NCBI GenBank assembly: GCA_002077045.2
Contig: KZ111170.1
Location: 234,122 to 298,121 of the forward strand
DNA: 64,000 nt
Origin: Rachicladosporium sp. CCFEE 5018
Taxonomy: Eukaryota; Ascomycota; Dothideomycetes; Cladosporiales; Cladosporiaceae
Direction: 5' to 3'
Shown here: one piece after another, positions 23,418-33,529 of the stretch
Layout: each line of letters begins with the position of its first letter
How positions within the stretch are numbered: the stretch's first letter is position 1
Program-made: the position numbers and the translations under genes
Notes under the pieces: model-generated
The model's input: the letters and a program-made list of their open reading frames with translations, nothing else
Databases searched by the model: none
Told to the model about the DNA's origin: nothing

Positions 23418-24631
23418 AACGACCTGATAACCTGAATCCGTCGGACTCGCTGACAAGACTGTACCTGATTAAGGACGAATGCCAGTAGACTTTCCGGGCT
23501 AATCCAGTAGAGATAGTCCAAGGCAGATACTCAATCACAAGATCTGTCAGTGTTTCCTAGCCGTCGGGAGCAGAGTATCGTCCACGTCCAGCGGGCACAA
23601 TGAAACAGCTACGGCAGTAGCAGATATGGAATCCCAAAGGTCCAGACGCTGAAGGTCCTACGGGCGCACTCGATGCTGACAGCGTCACAGCGAACGAATC
23701 CTCTCCTGGCGGTTACAAACAATGTCCTGATCCTGGCGTACAACCGACAATGCAATCCCTCCTAGGGTAGAAAGGTTGCGGTCCAGGTCGAGACCAGATG
23801 CAAGGCGTCGAGTGAGGTTATGATGAAGGTGATGGAGGGGTGAGAAACAAGGCGGCGACACTGAGGTGAAAAGCGGCTGGAGAAAGTGGGTCCGAGCGCG
23901 TGTCAGGTCAAGTCGGGCATCGATGCAGCTATGTTGCTCCTTAGTTGCTACGACTAGAACCCCATTACTGTACTGCGATGCCTGTGCTCCTTCGTGTGCA
24001 TCGAAGGATGTAGACCACTAAGACCTAGACTCGAGATACACTCTAATTACATGTAAAGAGCTCGGTGAGCGATTGCCCTAGGGTTTACTTCGATGTGTTT
24101 GGTCGCAGCATCTGGTCTGCTGGGTAAAATCACTAGAAGTGAAACCACCACCTCCACCAGCCGACCATTCAGCAAGCGAACCAGCTTGCTTGCTGCCTTA
24201 TCATCACGACACAAGTGACAGGGGACAGGCACTTCGGCGCTCTGGCATCACCAGTCAGTGCGTCGCCTCAGAGCCATGCAGTACTGAACGCATTCACAGC
24301 ATATATCTGGCGCTTCACAGTCGACCACGACGTCCTACATCTTGCATCTCAACATCGACAGCATGTTTTTGGCTTCATGCACCGGGGCGTAAAGCGATAG
24401 TGCTCGCGCCGAGTGCTCGTGGACGCTGCCCATTCGCGGCTCGTCACGCCGGTGAACCAGTGGCTACATCGACATTGCATTGCAGTCCACTCGAGCACTG
24501 CGACTCAGTGCACGGCATCGAAATCTACATCAAGACGGGGAGCGTTCTCTCCCACTGGCTGAGGTAACAAATCACTAGATCTCACTGCCCATGTGCTGAC
24601 GCATCTATTAGGCCCAAGGACTGCATTGCAA
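23418..24631. promoter_or_regulatory. 5' region of RfeG-like gene and 3' flank of GST-like gene, copy A
   Basis: No coding gene supported. On the minus strand, 23830-23900 is C/T rich (CACCTCAG, CTCACCCCTCCATCACC) and is the likely transcription start area of the RfeG-like gene. An open stretch at about 23560-23730 (minus) containing FHICYCRSCFIVPAGRGRYS is kept in both copies but has no ATG and ends in a stop, so it may be leader sequence. Confidence 0.45.
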
Positions 24632-25747
24632 CTACAGCTTCGTGGCCGACTCTACCGCTCGTACTTTGAAGTTCCACCGTGGCGCATGGATCCGGACCTC
24701 ACTGCCATCATCCGTCTTGACAGCGATCACCACCTCGTCCCTGGTAAGCTTAACAAGCTTGCCACGGTCCTTGTAAGACGTGCCGCTGTCCGTAGGACAG
24801 ACCTGGACCTCTGCGCCCTCCTGCAGGCCGAGAGGATCGCTGCTGTCAACGCCGCTCTCCTTGTCACTGTACTCTGCGCCCTTGACGAATGCGACTGCAT
24901 CCTCTCCCTCCACCTTGGTGGGTTTGCCGGCCTTGGCAGCTGCGTCTTTCACTACCTTCCTGTACCTTTCAATCCATGCAAGAGTCTTGGGGAATTCAGT
25001 CTTGCTGAAGTATTCGCCTGCTTGCAAGTCTCCAATAGTCCAGGCGAGTGGCCATACAGCTATCCCACTGGTTAGCTCTCACGGTGTATGCTTTTCCTTT
25101 ACTGTTCGTCACTCACCCTCCGTATCAGCTCTCCCCATTCCTTTTCCTCCTTCGATCCACTCTCTCCCGTCATGCAGCAGCGTTTCCACCTCAGCAAATA
25201 CCCTCCTCAGTCCCACGGCAGCCTCAGCTCTGCCCTTCCCAGAAGTATCACTGCCCCAATTCGGACCAATCATGTCCCGTCGATCTTTCACGAACGCCGG
25301 GTCTTTCATCGCCGGGAACCGGCTGTCCAACATCCCCGCGCATCTTGAGAAGACGCCTTCTGAGCCTGTATTCGTGCGGAACAAGATCTGCGAAAGGCCG
25401 GTTGGGGCGAGGCCCGGGTGCGAAGATGAAGGTGGGAAGAGGGCGTCGAGACGGGAGAGTATGGCGGAACTATCGACGTAGATGTCTTTGCCGATCGAGA
25501 GGACGGGGATGCGGCGGTAGTGGACTCCGAGTGCGGCGAGCATGGGACGTGGGAGGATTGGGCTTGTAGGCTACACGATAATGGGTCAGAGAGTCTGGAG
25601 GGGAAGCGACGAACGGGGACGTACGCATTCTGCGTAGCTTATCTGCCGAAAGGCGAGGTACTGCTTCACACGGCGGAAGTAGGGCGAGCCTGGGTAGCCA
25701 TAAAGGATGATCTGGTTGGGGATCAGGGGCCTGGTGGAAGAAGACAT
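24632..25747 (-). CDS. glutathione S-transferase-like protein, copy A
   Basis: A 334-residue protein with a GST/thioredoxin-like N-terminal domain. Exons 25625-25747, 25117-25570 and 24632-25059 (phases 0 and 1). Residues ~10-40 read IILYGYPGSPYFRRVKQYLA, the beta-alpha start of a GST domain; PILPRPMLAALGVHYRRIPV and IGKDIYVDSSAILSRLDALF complete it, the latter giving the Ser of the glutathione-binding site. The C-terminal half is helical then ends in a small Lys- and Val-rich domain (GAEVQVCPTDSGTSYKDRGK). The usual catalytic Ser/Cys is replaced by the SPYFRR context, so activity is uncertain; fungal relatives are annotated only as GST family. Intact in both copies. Confidence 0.85.
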
Positions 25748-26217
25748 GTTGGTGGTCTACAAGGGGTTCAATGTATTGCGACAGACCTGGGGGAGGTTCG
25801 TTGGAATGCATCGCTGTCATATATCAACGCTCAGAGCTCGGTTGGCACTGCCTCGGCCTAAGATACTGTATATTTGGCGTGACGTAGCCCAACAAGGGAA
25901 GCTCGATTCGTTCACGAACCGTCTCACCTACACCACTACAGAAACGGCCGGCGGTAACTACGCGAAACCGAGCATAGCATACAAACCATCAGGTGAGATT
26001 GGCGACGATACAGTAGTCTCGCCAAACATCAGCCCTTCGGCCTGGTGGCCCTCCAAGGCTCTTTGCATGTCCACGCGAGTCATTGGAGCTTCACATGCAG
26101 CCCTATCAGGTCGAGGTCAGTGGCACCTGCATAGGTACACAAAGTAGTTCACTTGGCTAAATCGATGCTTGTTGATATTCATGCTGGCTTCGAGCGAGTG
26201 ACTTATCCACTGCGAGG
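25748..26217. promoter_or_regulatory. divergent intergenic, GST-like / OTU gene, copy A
   Basis: 470 bp between divergent start codons, probably a shared promoter region. No gene seen. Confidence 0.5.
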
Positions 26218-27129
26218 ATGGAGGGGTTGCAAGCTCGCCACCGCAAGGAGCAACGCGATCTACAAAGTCGCATCACGCAAAAGAAGAAGCAGGCAAGCAA
26301 GAAAACTCGCAAAGGCGTGAACGATGAGTGCGACCAGCTTGAGGCTACGCTTGCGGAGCAGCAGGCTCGAGAGATCGCTGAGCTCAACGGCGAGCCTGTA
26401 GATGATCCTCCAGAGGACCTGGCAAAGCTCGATCTCAATGGTGATGATGTCTCGTCCACTGCTAATGGCGTAGAACCCAATGCTACAAATGTAGCTGCTG
26501 AGTCGAAGGACACGAACGGGACGGACGAGCATGAAGCTGGAGGTCGTAAGCCGAATAGACAGAAAGCTCGTCTCGCTCGGCGTGCAGCAGAGCAAGAAGC
26601 TATCGCTAGCCAAGCCGCCAGAGAAGCACAAAGTCTGCCAGACATGAAGAAGCAAGAGCGCGATCGTATGCTCGCTTCCATGAAGGAGCGTGGTCTGATG
26701 GAGCAGGAGATTCGCGCCGACGGCCACTGTCTTTATTCTGCTGTTGCGGACCAGCTAAAGCTTTTCGATATTCCGCTTGGCACTGCGCCCGGTGCAACAG
26801 CGGACGTGCAGCCTTACAAGCTCACTCGCTCCGTGGCGGCGGATTACATGGCGAAGCACCCGGATGACTTCGCACCGTTCCTGGAAGAGCCCATGAACGT
26901 GTACCTGCACAAAGTGAGAGACACTGCAGAGTGGGGTGGCCAGCTGGAGTTGCTTGCACTCGCAAGAAGCTACGGCATCGACATCAATGTGCTGCAAGAT
27001 TTCGGGAGAGTAGAGAAGATCGAGGGCGGCGCTGGTGGAAGTGGCAAAGGGGAGGTGTGGCTCGGCTACTACAAGCACGGCTTTGGGCTGGGCGAGCACT
27101 ATAACAGTTTGAGGAAGAAAGGCGCTTGA
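26218..27129 (+). CDS. OTU2: OTU-domain deubiquitinase, OTU2/OTUD6 type, copy A
   Basis: A 303-residue cysteine peptidase that removes ubiquitin; yeast Otu2 and human OTUD6 associate with ribosomes. Single exon. Residues 1-150 are a Lys/Arg/Gln-rich helical region (ARHRKEQRDLQSRITQKKKQ, later RRAAEQEAIASQAAREAQ) typical of the family. The OTU domain follows: IRADGHCLYSAVADQL with Asp168 and nucleophile Cys171, WGGQLELLALARSYGIDINV, and GFGLGEHYNSL with His294. All catalytic positions are kept. The linker at about 70-110 and parts of the OTU domain differ strongly from copy B while the first 75 residues are almost the same. Confidence 0.92.
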   Translation: MEGLQARHRKEQRDLQSRITQKKKQASKKTRKGVNDECDQLEATLAEQQAREIAELNGEPVDDPPEDLAKLDLNGDDVSSTANGVEPNATNVAAESKDTNGTDEHEAGGRKPNRQKARLARRAAEQEAIASQAAREAQSLPDMKKQERDRMLASMKERGLMEQEIRADGHCLYSAVADQLKLFDIPLGTAPGATADVQPYKLTRSVAADYMAKHPDDFAPFLEEPMNVYLHKVRDTAEWGGQLELLALARSYGIDINVLQDFGRVEKIEGGAGGSGKGEVWLGYYKHGFGLGEHYNSLRKKGA

Positions 27130-27280
27130 AGCATGCCCGCCTTGGTGGGAATCTACCTTCGACGACCCTTGAGAAGCTCCGTTCTGGTCGCCAACATCGA
27201 AAGTCTAGGTCAATGATTCACTACTGCTTGCGGGTCTGAGGCTGCAGCAACGTCTTCGACAGCGTCTACGACCAGCGTTA

Positions 27281-27917
27281 TCAGGTCTTGGCGATTACGC
27301 AAAGGCTAATACCACCAAGCACGAATGCCATGCCGATCCATGTATCTGGAGATGTACATCAGGTATGTGCGCGCGGAAAGTCAGTTCCTGGGCTTGACCT
27401 ACCTCTATTTATCACCTTCCCATCAGCCCACCACTCGCCAAGCACGGTGAACAGGAAGGCCAAGGAGTTAGTGATTGGAACCGTTAGCGACAGCTCTATG
27501 GTCTATCAGCTCAATTCTCGGTGAGCACAGAGTGCGAAATTTGCGTACCGGCCTGTCCGATGAGAAGGAAGAACCAAACGGATCCAGTGACGTTGAGCAG
27601 TGACGGAATAGCATATGCAGGACTTTTGAGTAGATCAAGCACTGCGTAGGCAATTCCCCAGAACTTGCGTTTCAGCCATGCTGTCTTGGGATCTTCGAGG
27701 AACGGTCGGTGGACCTGAGGTATAGCATCGCGTGAGATGGCTGCCTTGCGCATGAACGGAGTGGTCAAACCCCTAGAAGTGTAGTTTCAGCGCGTCGACA
27801 AAGTGGTAGTCCAGTAGATTTCACACACCATGCTGCTCCAACTGCAAGGAAGCCCAACACCCAGCGCCATACTGGAGGCGATGCCGGACTTTCAAGTACT
27901 GGAGTATTTAGATCCAT
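27281..27917 (-). CDS. TMEM234-like small membrane protein, copy A
   Basis: A 156-residue integral membrane protein of the TMEM234 group, distantly related to EamA/drug-metabolite transporters; function unknown. Exons are 27829-27917, 27549-27772, 27403-27495 and 27281-27345 (phases 2, 1, 1). Protein order: N-terminal helix WRWVLGFLAVGAAWGLTTPF, a charged loop (MRKAAISRDA), a helix around LLNVTGSVWFFLLIGQAG, ELSLTVPITNSLAFLFTVLG, and the last helix WIGMAFVLGGISLCVIAKT. About four transmembrane segments, length near the family norm (~160). Its 3' end is 151 bp from the convergent end of the OTU gene. The call depends on stitching four exons, but the reading is coherent and repeated in copy B. 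Confidence 0.85.
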
Positions 27918-28186
27918 CTTGTCAATATGCGTACAATGATCATAGGGCTAGAACCCGTCCACGGGTGCAATCGGTGAATTCCTCTTTCGGCGAGACGTGA
28001 CGTGAGGTGGAGGAGCTTCCAAGGTCCACCATGATCCTCAAATCACTATCTCGACAGCAATCAGTACTTACTACCTCCCCATCACTGACAGTCAGCACGC
28101 AATCCCGTGCAGACATCTAGAATGTACCTATAACCTCACGCTCATCGCGCAGTGCCGCACATTAAACACCATTGTCTCCTACCACA

Positions 28187-29192
28187 ATGGCGCCCTCCAG
28201 GATCTCGCCCCCGCCAGCAGCGGACTTCTCGCAAGGCCTCACTAAGGCGCAATTGGATTTCTGGGACACTAATGGCTTTCTCCTCGTTCCGGATGCTCTA
28301 TCGCAGGAGACTGTCAAGGAGCTGTTGGGCGAATCGAATAAGATGCTTAACGACTTCCCGTTGGAGGACCATCCTATGACTAAGTTCACTACTGGCGACA
28401 GCGAGGGAAGTGGGCATGTGACTGATCAGTACTTCCTGGAGTCTGGGGATAAGATCCGGTTTTTCTTCGAAGAGGGTATGACAATCCATGTTGAACGTGC
28501 AGACAACGGAGCAGCACTAATCTGACCTCCTAGACGCTTTCGACGCCCAGGGCACCCTCACAAAGCCCAAACATCTAGCCATAAACAAGATAGGCCACTA
28601 TCTGCACCACCTCTCTCCTCCCTTCGCTCGTGCCTCCATCAACGCCCAGAATGCCCGTATCGCTCACTCGCTCGGTTTCCAAGACCCCAGAGTCCTCCAA
28701 AGCATGATAATCTGCAAGCAGCCTGAAATCGGTGGCCGCGTGCCTCCCCACCAAGACTCGGTCTTCCTCTACACAGACCCTCCTTCAGCAGTAGGCTTCT
28801 GGTACGCTCTGGAGAACGCCACTGCCGAGAACGGCTGCTTAAGTTTCGCGGCTGGTAGCCACAAGAGAGCGCCGATCCGGCAGCGCTTCGTAAGAAATGA
28901 GGAGCACGGTGGTACACATTTTGTGCAGAATGAGGGTGCCCAGTGGCCGGAAGGATTGGAGGAGGATGAAGAGGTCAAGAAGGAGGTTTATGAGTTGGGG
29001 GAGGTCAAGGCAGGGACGCTGGTGTTGATACATGGCAATCTGTTGCATAAGAGTGAGAAGAATGTCAGTAAGAAGGGGCGCACCGTGTACACATTCCACA
29101 TGATAGAGGGAGAGAAGGAGTATGATGGGAGGAACTGGCTGCAGCCGCCCGAGGCTGGGTTCACGAAATTGGTTGGCGGGACGAAGGGGTAG
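28187..29192 (+). CDS. phytanoyl-CoA dioxygenase family protein, copy A
   Basis: A 315-residue Fe(II)/2-oxoglutarate-dependent oxygenase of the PhyH family (related to peroxisomal phytanoyl-CoA hydroxylase and the PHYHD1 group). Exons 28187-28475 and 28534-29192, phase 1. The N-terminal LTKAQLDFWDTNGFLLVPDA is the classic family opening. The iron ligands are visible: His169 and Asp171 in VPPHQDSVFLY and the distal His268 in NLLHKSEKN; the 2OG-binding Arg follows in the KKGRTVYTFH context. FWYALENATAENGCLSFAAGSHK is the family core. No clear PTS1 signal at the C-terminus (ends GGTKG). Substrate unknown. The ATG at 28187 follows CACA; a TTG upstream is not a start. Confidence 0.93.
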
Positions 29193-29584
29193 GGGATTTT
29201 CATGCGATATGAGTGGACGATTGAAGAGGCTGGCTAGCAGCAACTGCGTCAGATTTTGTGCACATACACACTATGTGCTACGATATCGCGCCGAACGTGC
29301 TCTGATAACGAGGACAGTGCCAGCGTTCTTGCGGCGATTCGGTCCCAGGCATCAGACGTGAGATGTGCATTGCGCCCCAGTGAACAACTCACAGCAGACG
29401 TGACAGGACCATAAGAGTCAGAGGTATAGCATGTGCCGCTTCAAGCCGTCTCTGCAGTCGATCTATCATGAGGTCTCGTACCCTGTACTCGTCCGCCCAT
29501 GCTGTCGCTAAACCACCACAACATCAACACTACCCGCCATCTTCGTTCTCCTTGAAGAAAAGTATTGATTCATTGCAGGCCTCC
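29193..29584. other. intergenic, PhyH 3' / MBF1 3', copy A
   Basis: 392 bp between convergent genes. It hardly aligns with the equivalent region of copy B (50329-50747) although the genes on both sides do. Confidence 0.55.
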
Positions 29585-30131
29585 TTACGTCTTCTTCTTC
29601 CCCAACATCGGCTCCCCAATATTACTCCCCGTCAACCGCACATTCGCCGCCTTTTGCAACTTCAAGACCACATCCATGCTCGGGAAGTCCGCCCCAGTCC
29701 TCTCCAAATCCGCCACAGCCTTGACATCCACATTCGCCTTACTAGCCAGATCCTTCTGCGTCATAGTCGTGCCTTTCTGGTTCTTGAGCTGCGTGCGAGC
29801 GAGTTGGAGCGCTTTGGAGACTTCTTCGGGGACTTTTTTCGTGGCCACGGGGCCGTCGGCGCGGTCGACTTTCGTGAGGCGCTGGCCTTCGAGACCTGTG
29901 GAGCCGGCCTGGAGATGTTTGTTAGTGTGTTAATACGGGAAGATAAGGACATATTACGGGTCAGAGGAGCCATACGTTTGCTGTTGCGAACTTCTTCTCC
30001 GTGCCTACGACTGCTCCGCTACGCTGTGCTGCATTCAGGGCAGATTTGCCCTTGATAGTGGTCTCGCGCTCAGAGGCACCTGGGCCTCGCACGCTCTTCC
30101 CGATCTTAGTGACCTGGTCCCAGTCACTCAT
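29585..30131 (-). CDS. MBF1: multiprotein-bridging factor 1, copy A
   Basis: A 159-residue transcriptional coactivator that links TBP to bZIP activators of the Gcn4 type; also implicated in ribosome-associated quality control. Exons 29976-30131 and 29585-29908, phase 0. The N-terminal MBF1 domain begins MSDWDQVTKIGKSVRGPGAS; the C-terminal helix-turn-helix carries TMTQKDLASKANVDVKAVAD and the end is GSNIGEPMLGKKKT. Length and order match fungal Mbf1. The gene is nearly unchanged between copies A and B at protein level. Confidence 0.96.
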
Positions 30132-30578
30132 TGTGGCGGTATTGGGGTGTGTGTAATGTCAGTGACCCTGGATGTTGGTGAAGGCGATGCTGAGATGCTG
30201 GAATGTTGGTAGCTCGGTATGGCTGGTGTTGAGTGTTCTCTTTGAAGTCGTTCGGTTAATATGTGTGCAGTGGTGATTGTGGCGCTGTGTCGAAGTGAAG
30301 TCATCCAAAAGTCCGAATCTGGACGCCGCGATGTCATATTTCTGGGTGCTTCCACGGGCACGTGAGCAACACCTAACACTGACAATGCCACGCGATTAAG
30401 TGTCTTGAAGCGATTGCTTCAGTGTGAAGATCTCCTTCTGCTGGTCTATGGTATCTATCGTGCAATCATACTCCCGCGGCTCCCAATGCATCCGCAATGC
30501 TGATACGAGTGACTGCCCAAAGCACATGCATTCGCTACTCCCTTCAAGGCTATGCAATGTATCCCGATGCAATCTTTT
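30132..30578. promoter_or_regulatory. MBF1 promoter and regulator 3' flank, copy A
   Basis: 447 bp between two minus-strand genes. It should hold the MBF1 promoter and is nearly identical in copy B (51295-51740). No gene seen. Confidence 0.5.
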
Positions 30579-33529
30579 CTAGAACCAATGACCCTCCTCA
30601 TTACCCCTGGTGACAAGCTTACCCAGCACATCCAAAGCTCCATTCGTCAATCCGCAAGTATTCGGAGGTACATCCAACTCCTCGATTTTCCCTTTCGTCC
30701 ACAGCAACACACTCTTCGCCAGCTGCCATGTGATGTTGGCCGCAGGTCCATTGCTGATAACATTCGTGACCGCCTGCTCCAGCTCCTGCGCCGATGCACG
30801 AGGTTCCGTCGGGCTCGGGATGCTAAGCCTGAGCCTGCGGCTTGACTCGTCACCAACATACGCGCGGGCCCAGATCACGACTGAAGCGAGGTAAATGGCC
30901 CATTCCTGAAACAGCAAACCAGTCTTGGAATTCGCTTGGTGTATCCGCAGGATCTCCAGGGCGTGAGTGAGAGCTGAGCGGACGGGACTAGACTCGTGCG
31001 ATGCGTCCATGGCCCATTGCCTTGTGTCAATCTGCGAGGCTGTGTATTCCGCTTGACTACCCATCTTCTCCGCCATGACCCAGCTTTCGCCAGCGACTGC
31101 GAGTAGATCGCGAACGTGCGCATGTTGACAAAGCATGGTAGTGTGGTACAGCAACGCCGCTCGTGCGGAAAACTCCAGCACCGACTTTACGTCTTGCGCG
31201 TAGTCCTCTTGCGCAGCGCTGTCGAGTCCCTGATCCGCGAGGTCGCTCAGATATGCAATCGAAATGCGGCACTGGTATATGTCGCGCCCTATGGAGTTGC
31301 CCGCACGCGAGCTCGCCGTGCTGTCCACGATGTGATGCAGTGTGCTACCTGAAAGCCCGGCGAGGCCGCCTCCGACTTCAGCGCCCATCATATCCCACAC
31401 GAGGTGAGGCTGGGGGTACGCGAGAGATCTCGAGGCTTGGTCGAGTAGAGGGTTCTTCCTTCGTCCAAAAAAGACTGCGTGCTGGCGATCGAGAATGTAG
31501 CAGGAAGAGAGAATTCGGGGTCTGGATCCCACGTCACCAGCATCGAAGGCTTGCGCCGATGAACCTAATAGGCTATTATCTGATGCCTGCGTGGCGAGAT
31601 GGTCCGCCACGAGCAGTGCTACGACGCCTTCGAAGGGTTTCGACAGCTGCAGCGGTGGTCTTCTGGACTTGAAGACGGCGAAGACCTCCACCAGCAGTAT
31701 AGCCTGCATGTCACAGTCACGGTAACTATGAGAGACTTCGATCGTCCTTTGCTTGATGACTTTGCTGCAACGCTCGTGGACAGTCTTGGCGTTCTGGAAG
31801 TCCTCCCGAAGTCCTATCGATTGCGCGCCTAGAGCTACGACAGCCGCGCGCAGTAAAGGAGAAGATGTCATCGGATCGAAGCTGGCCTTACACACAACAG
31901 GCCATATGGGATGCACATTCTGCCAGTATGCGTCTAGGTATCTCTCCTCGTTGCCCCAGGATCCGAGGTCCGTGTCGATTCCTTCGAAACCAAACGTAGC
32001 ACTCGAGGGCGTTGCTAATCGCGGAGCTTCCATGTTGTCGCGAAGAACCGGATCGAAAAGAGATTGATGAACCAGCTGTGGGTATAGCGACAGTTCGTTG
32101 CAGCCGTTGTGCAGATTGCTGTACGATAAGCTGGAGGCAGGAGTGCTGTATCCGAATGCAGGACTCTGGGCGCCTAGACCCCAATACGGGAGCCCACTGG
32201 CATTCGTTGAGATTGAGGACCTGGACGCACTGAAGTCATGGTTACTTGATGGGTGATACTCGGTGAAACCTGGCTGTACCGGTGGCATGTATGGCAGGTG
32301 GCTGTAGGAGTTCGCGCGTCCATCGTCAGAAGAGTCCTGTGGTGATGGCTGTGCCGTGTAATCGTATGTGAAGAGTTGCGAGTGCGCCTCGGTGATGCTG
32401 ACAGACCGGGCCTGTGCACGAAAGTCGTGCATGGGGATGTATTGTTTACGAGGCGGCCTGAAGGATCGGGTCAGCCAGCGCTTACGACCACACCAATTAC
32501 ACTCTGTACGCGAATGCCACCATTGATGTCGCGAGACGGCGCTAAAGCTCTCGAAATTTCTCAAACATGATTGACTTGCGACTTACTTGTTGCCTGTTAC
32601 GGGCTGTTCACGAGGGGGTTGCGCCGCACCAGAGATGAGCTCGATCGAAGCCGGTGACCGCGAAGCAGACGATCCTGACAAAGTGGATGGCATAGTACCA
32701 TGGTGCGGATGTGAGGGCAAGGGTACGATTGCTTCTCCAGGTTGTGGTGAGTCCAGGACAGCCAAGGATGATTGCCGGCTCCGAAGGCCAGGTGATTCAT
32801 CACTACATGGTCAGCCTTGGTGCCACTTTCTCCATAGGCCGTTCGAATAGACTCACTGGCGTGCTCGGTGTCTTGTAAGCAGATCGTCCCTATGGAAGGC
32901 TCGTGTGCAGTCTGGGTAGTCACATCTGAATGCGCCCGGCTTGTGATTCGTGCTGTGTCGTCTGTGGACAGTCGTCAGTATAAATCAAGGGCTGCACAGA
33001 CGCCTCGATGCGTACCGTAGATGCTCTGCGCGCGTGTATGTCTGCTCATAAGTCAGCTATACGATCGTGCTGTTGTTGCCAGAGCGAAGGCGCAACAAAA
33101 GGTCGAAGACAGGGCTTGCCGACCCTTGGACAGCATGACCTGGTCGCAAGGTACGGCGGCTCGTTGTGATAAGTGCAGTCTGCGATATGTCGGACCCCTT
33201 CCAGCTAGCATCGGAGTGGAGGACACAGCGGATACAATCACTTCACGTACCTTGCCACACTCCTCACAGTGATGCACTCGCTGGCCTTTGATGGCCTTGC
33301 TGATGCGTCCAGTCTTGGTGCGTCTGACACCGTCGATAGCCTCAGGTGGTGTCGTTGATCGTTCCATGGCTGCCGAAGTGGGCGACGAGTCGGATCTTTG
33401 GCGCAACCCAGACGGTCCACCTTCGAGCGATTGGGCAGGCCCAGAAGTGCTAGTGATCCGACGCTTTTTGGGGTTTCGGGGCCGTTCTTCTGGTGCAATA
33501 GCCAGGGTTGGGTTGTGTCCCGATGCCAT
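30579..33529 (-). CDS. C2H2 zinc-finger transcription factor with fungal_trans domain, copy A
   Basis: A DNA-binding regulator of 834 residues. Five exons: 33251-33529, 33016-33041, 32857-32961, 32587-32802, 30579-32457 (phases 0, 2, 2, 2). A basic patch NPKKRRI near residue 20 may be a nuclear signal. Finger 1 has Cys88, Cys91, His104, His108; finger 2 has Cys115, Cys120, His133, His137, the second with the DYPDCTRAFHRDDLLTRH pattern. Both fingers are interrupted by introns, one exon being only 26 nt. The long last exon carries the fungal-specific regulatory domain (YLDAYWQNVHPIWPVVCKAS ... LLRAAVVALGAQSIG). This C2H2 plus fungal_trans layout is found in many filamentous-fungal regulators; the target genes cannot be inferred. 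Confidence 0.9.
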
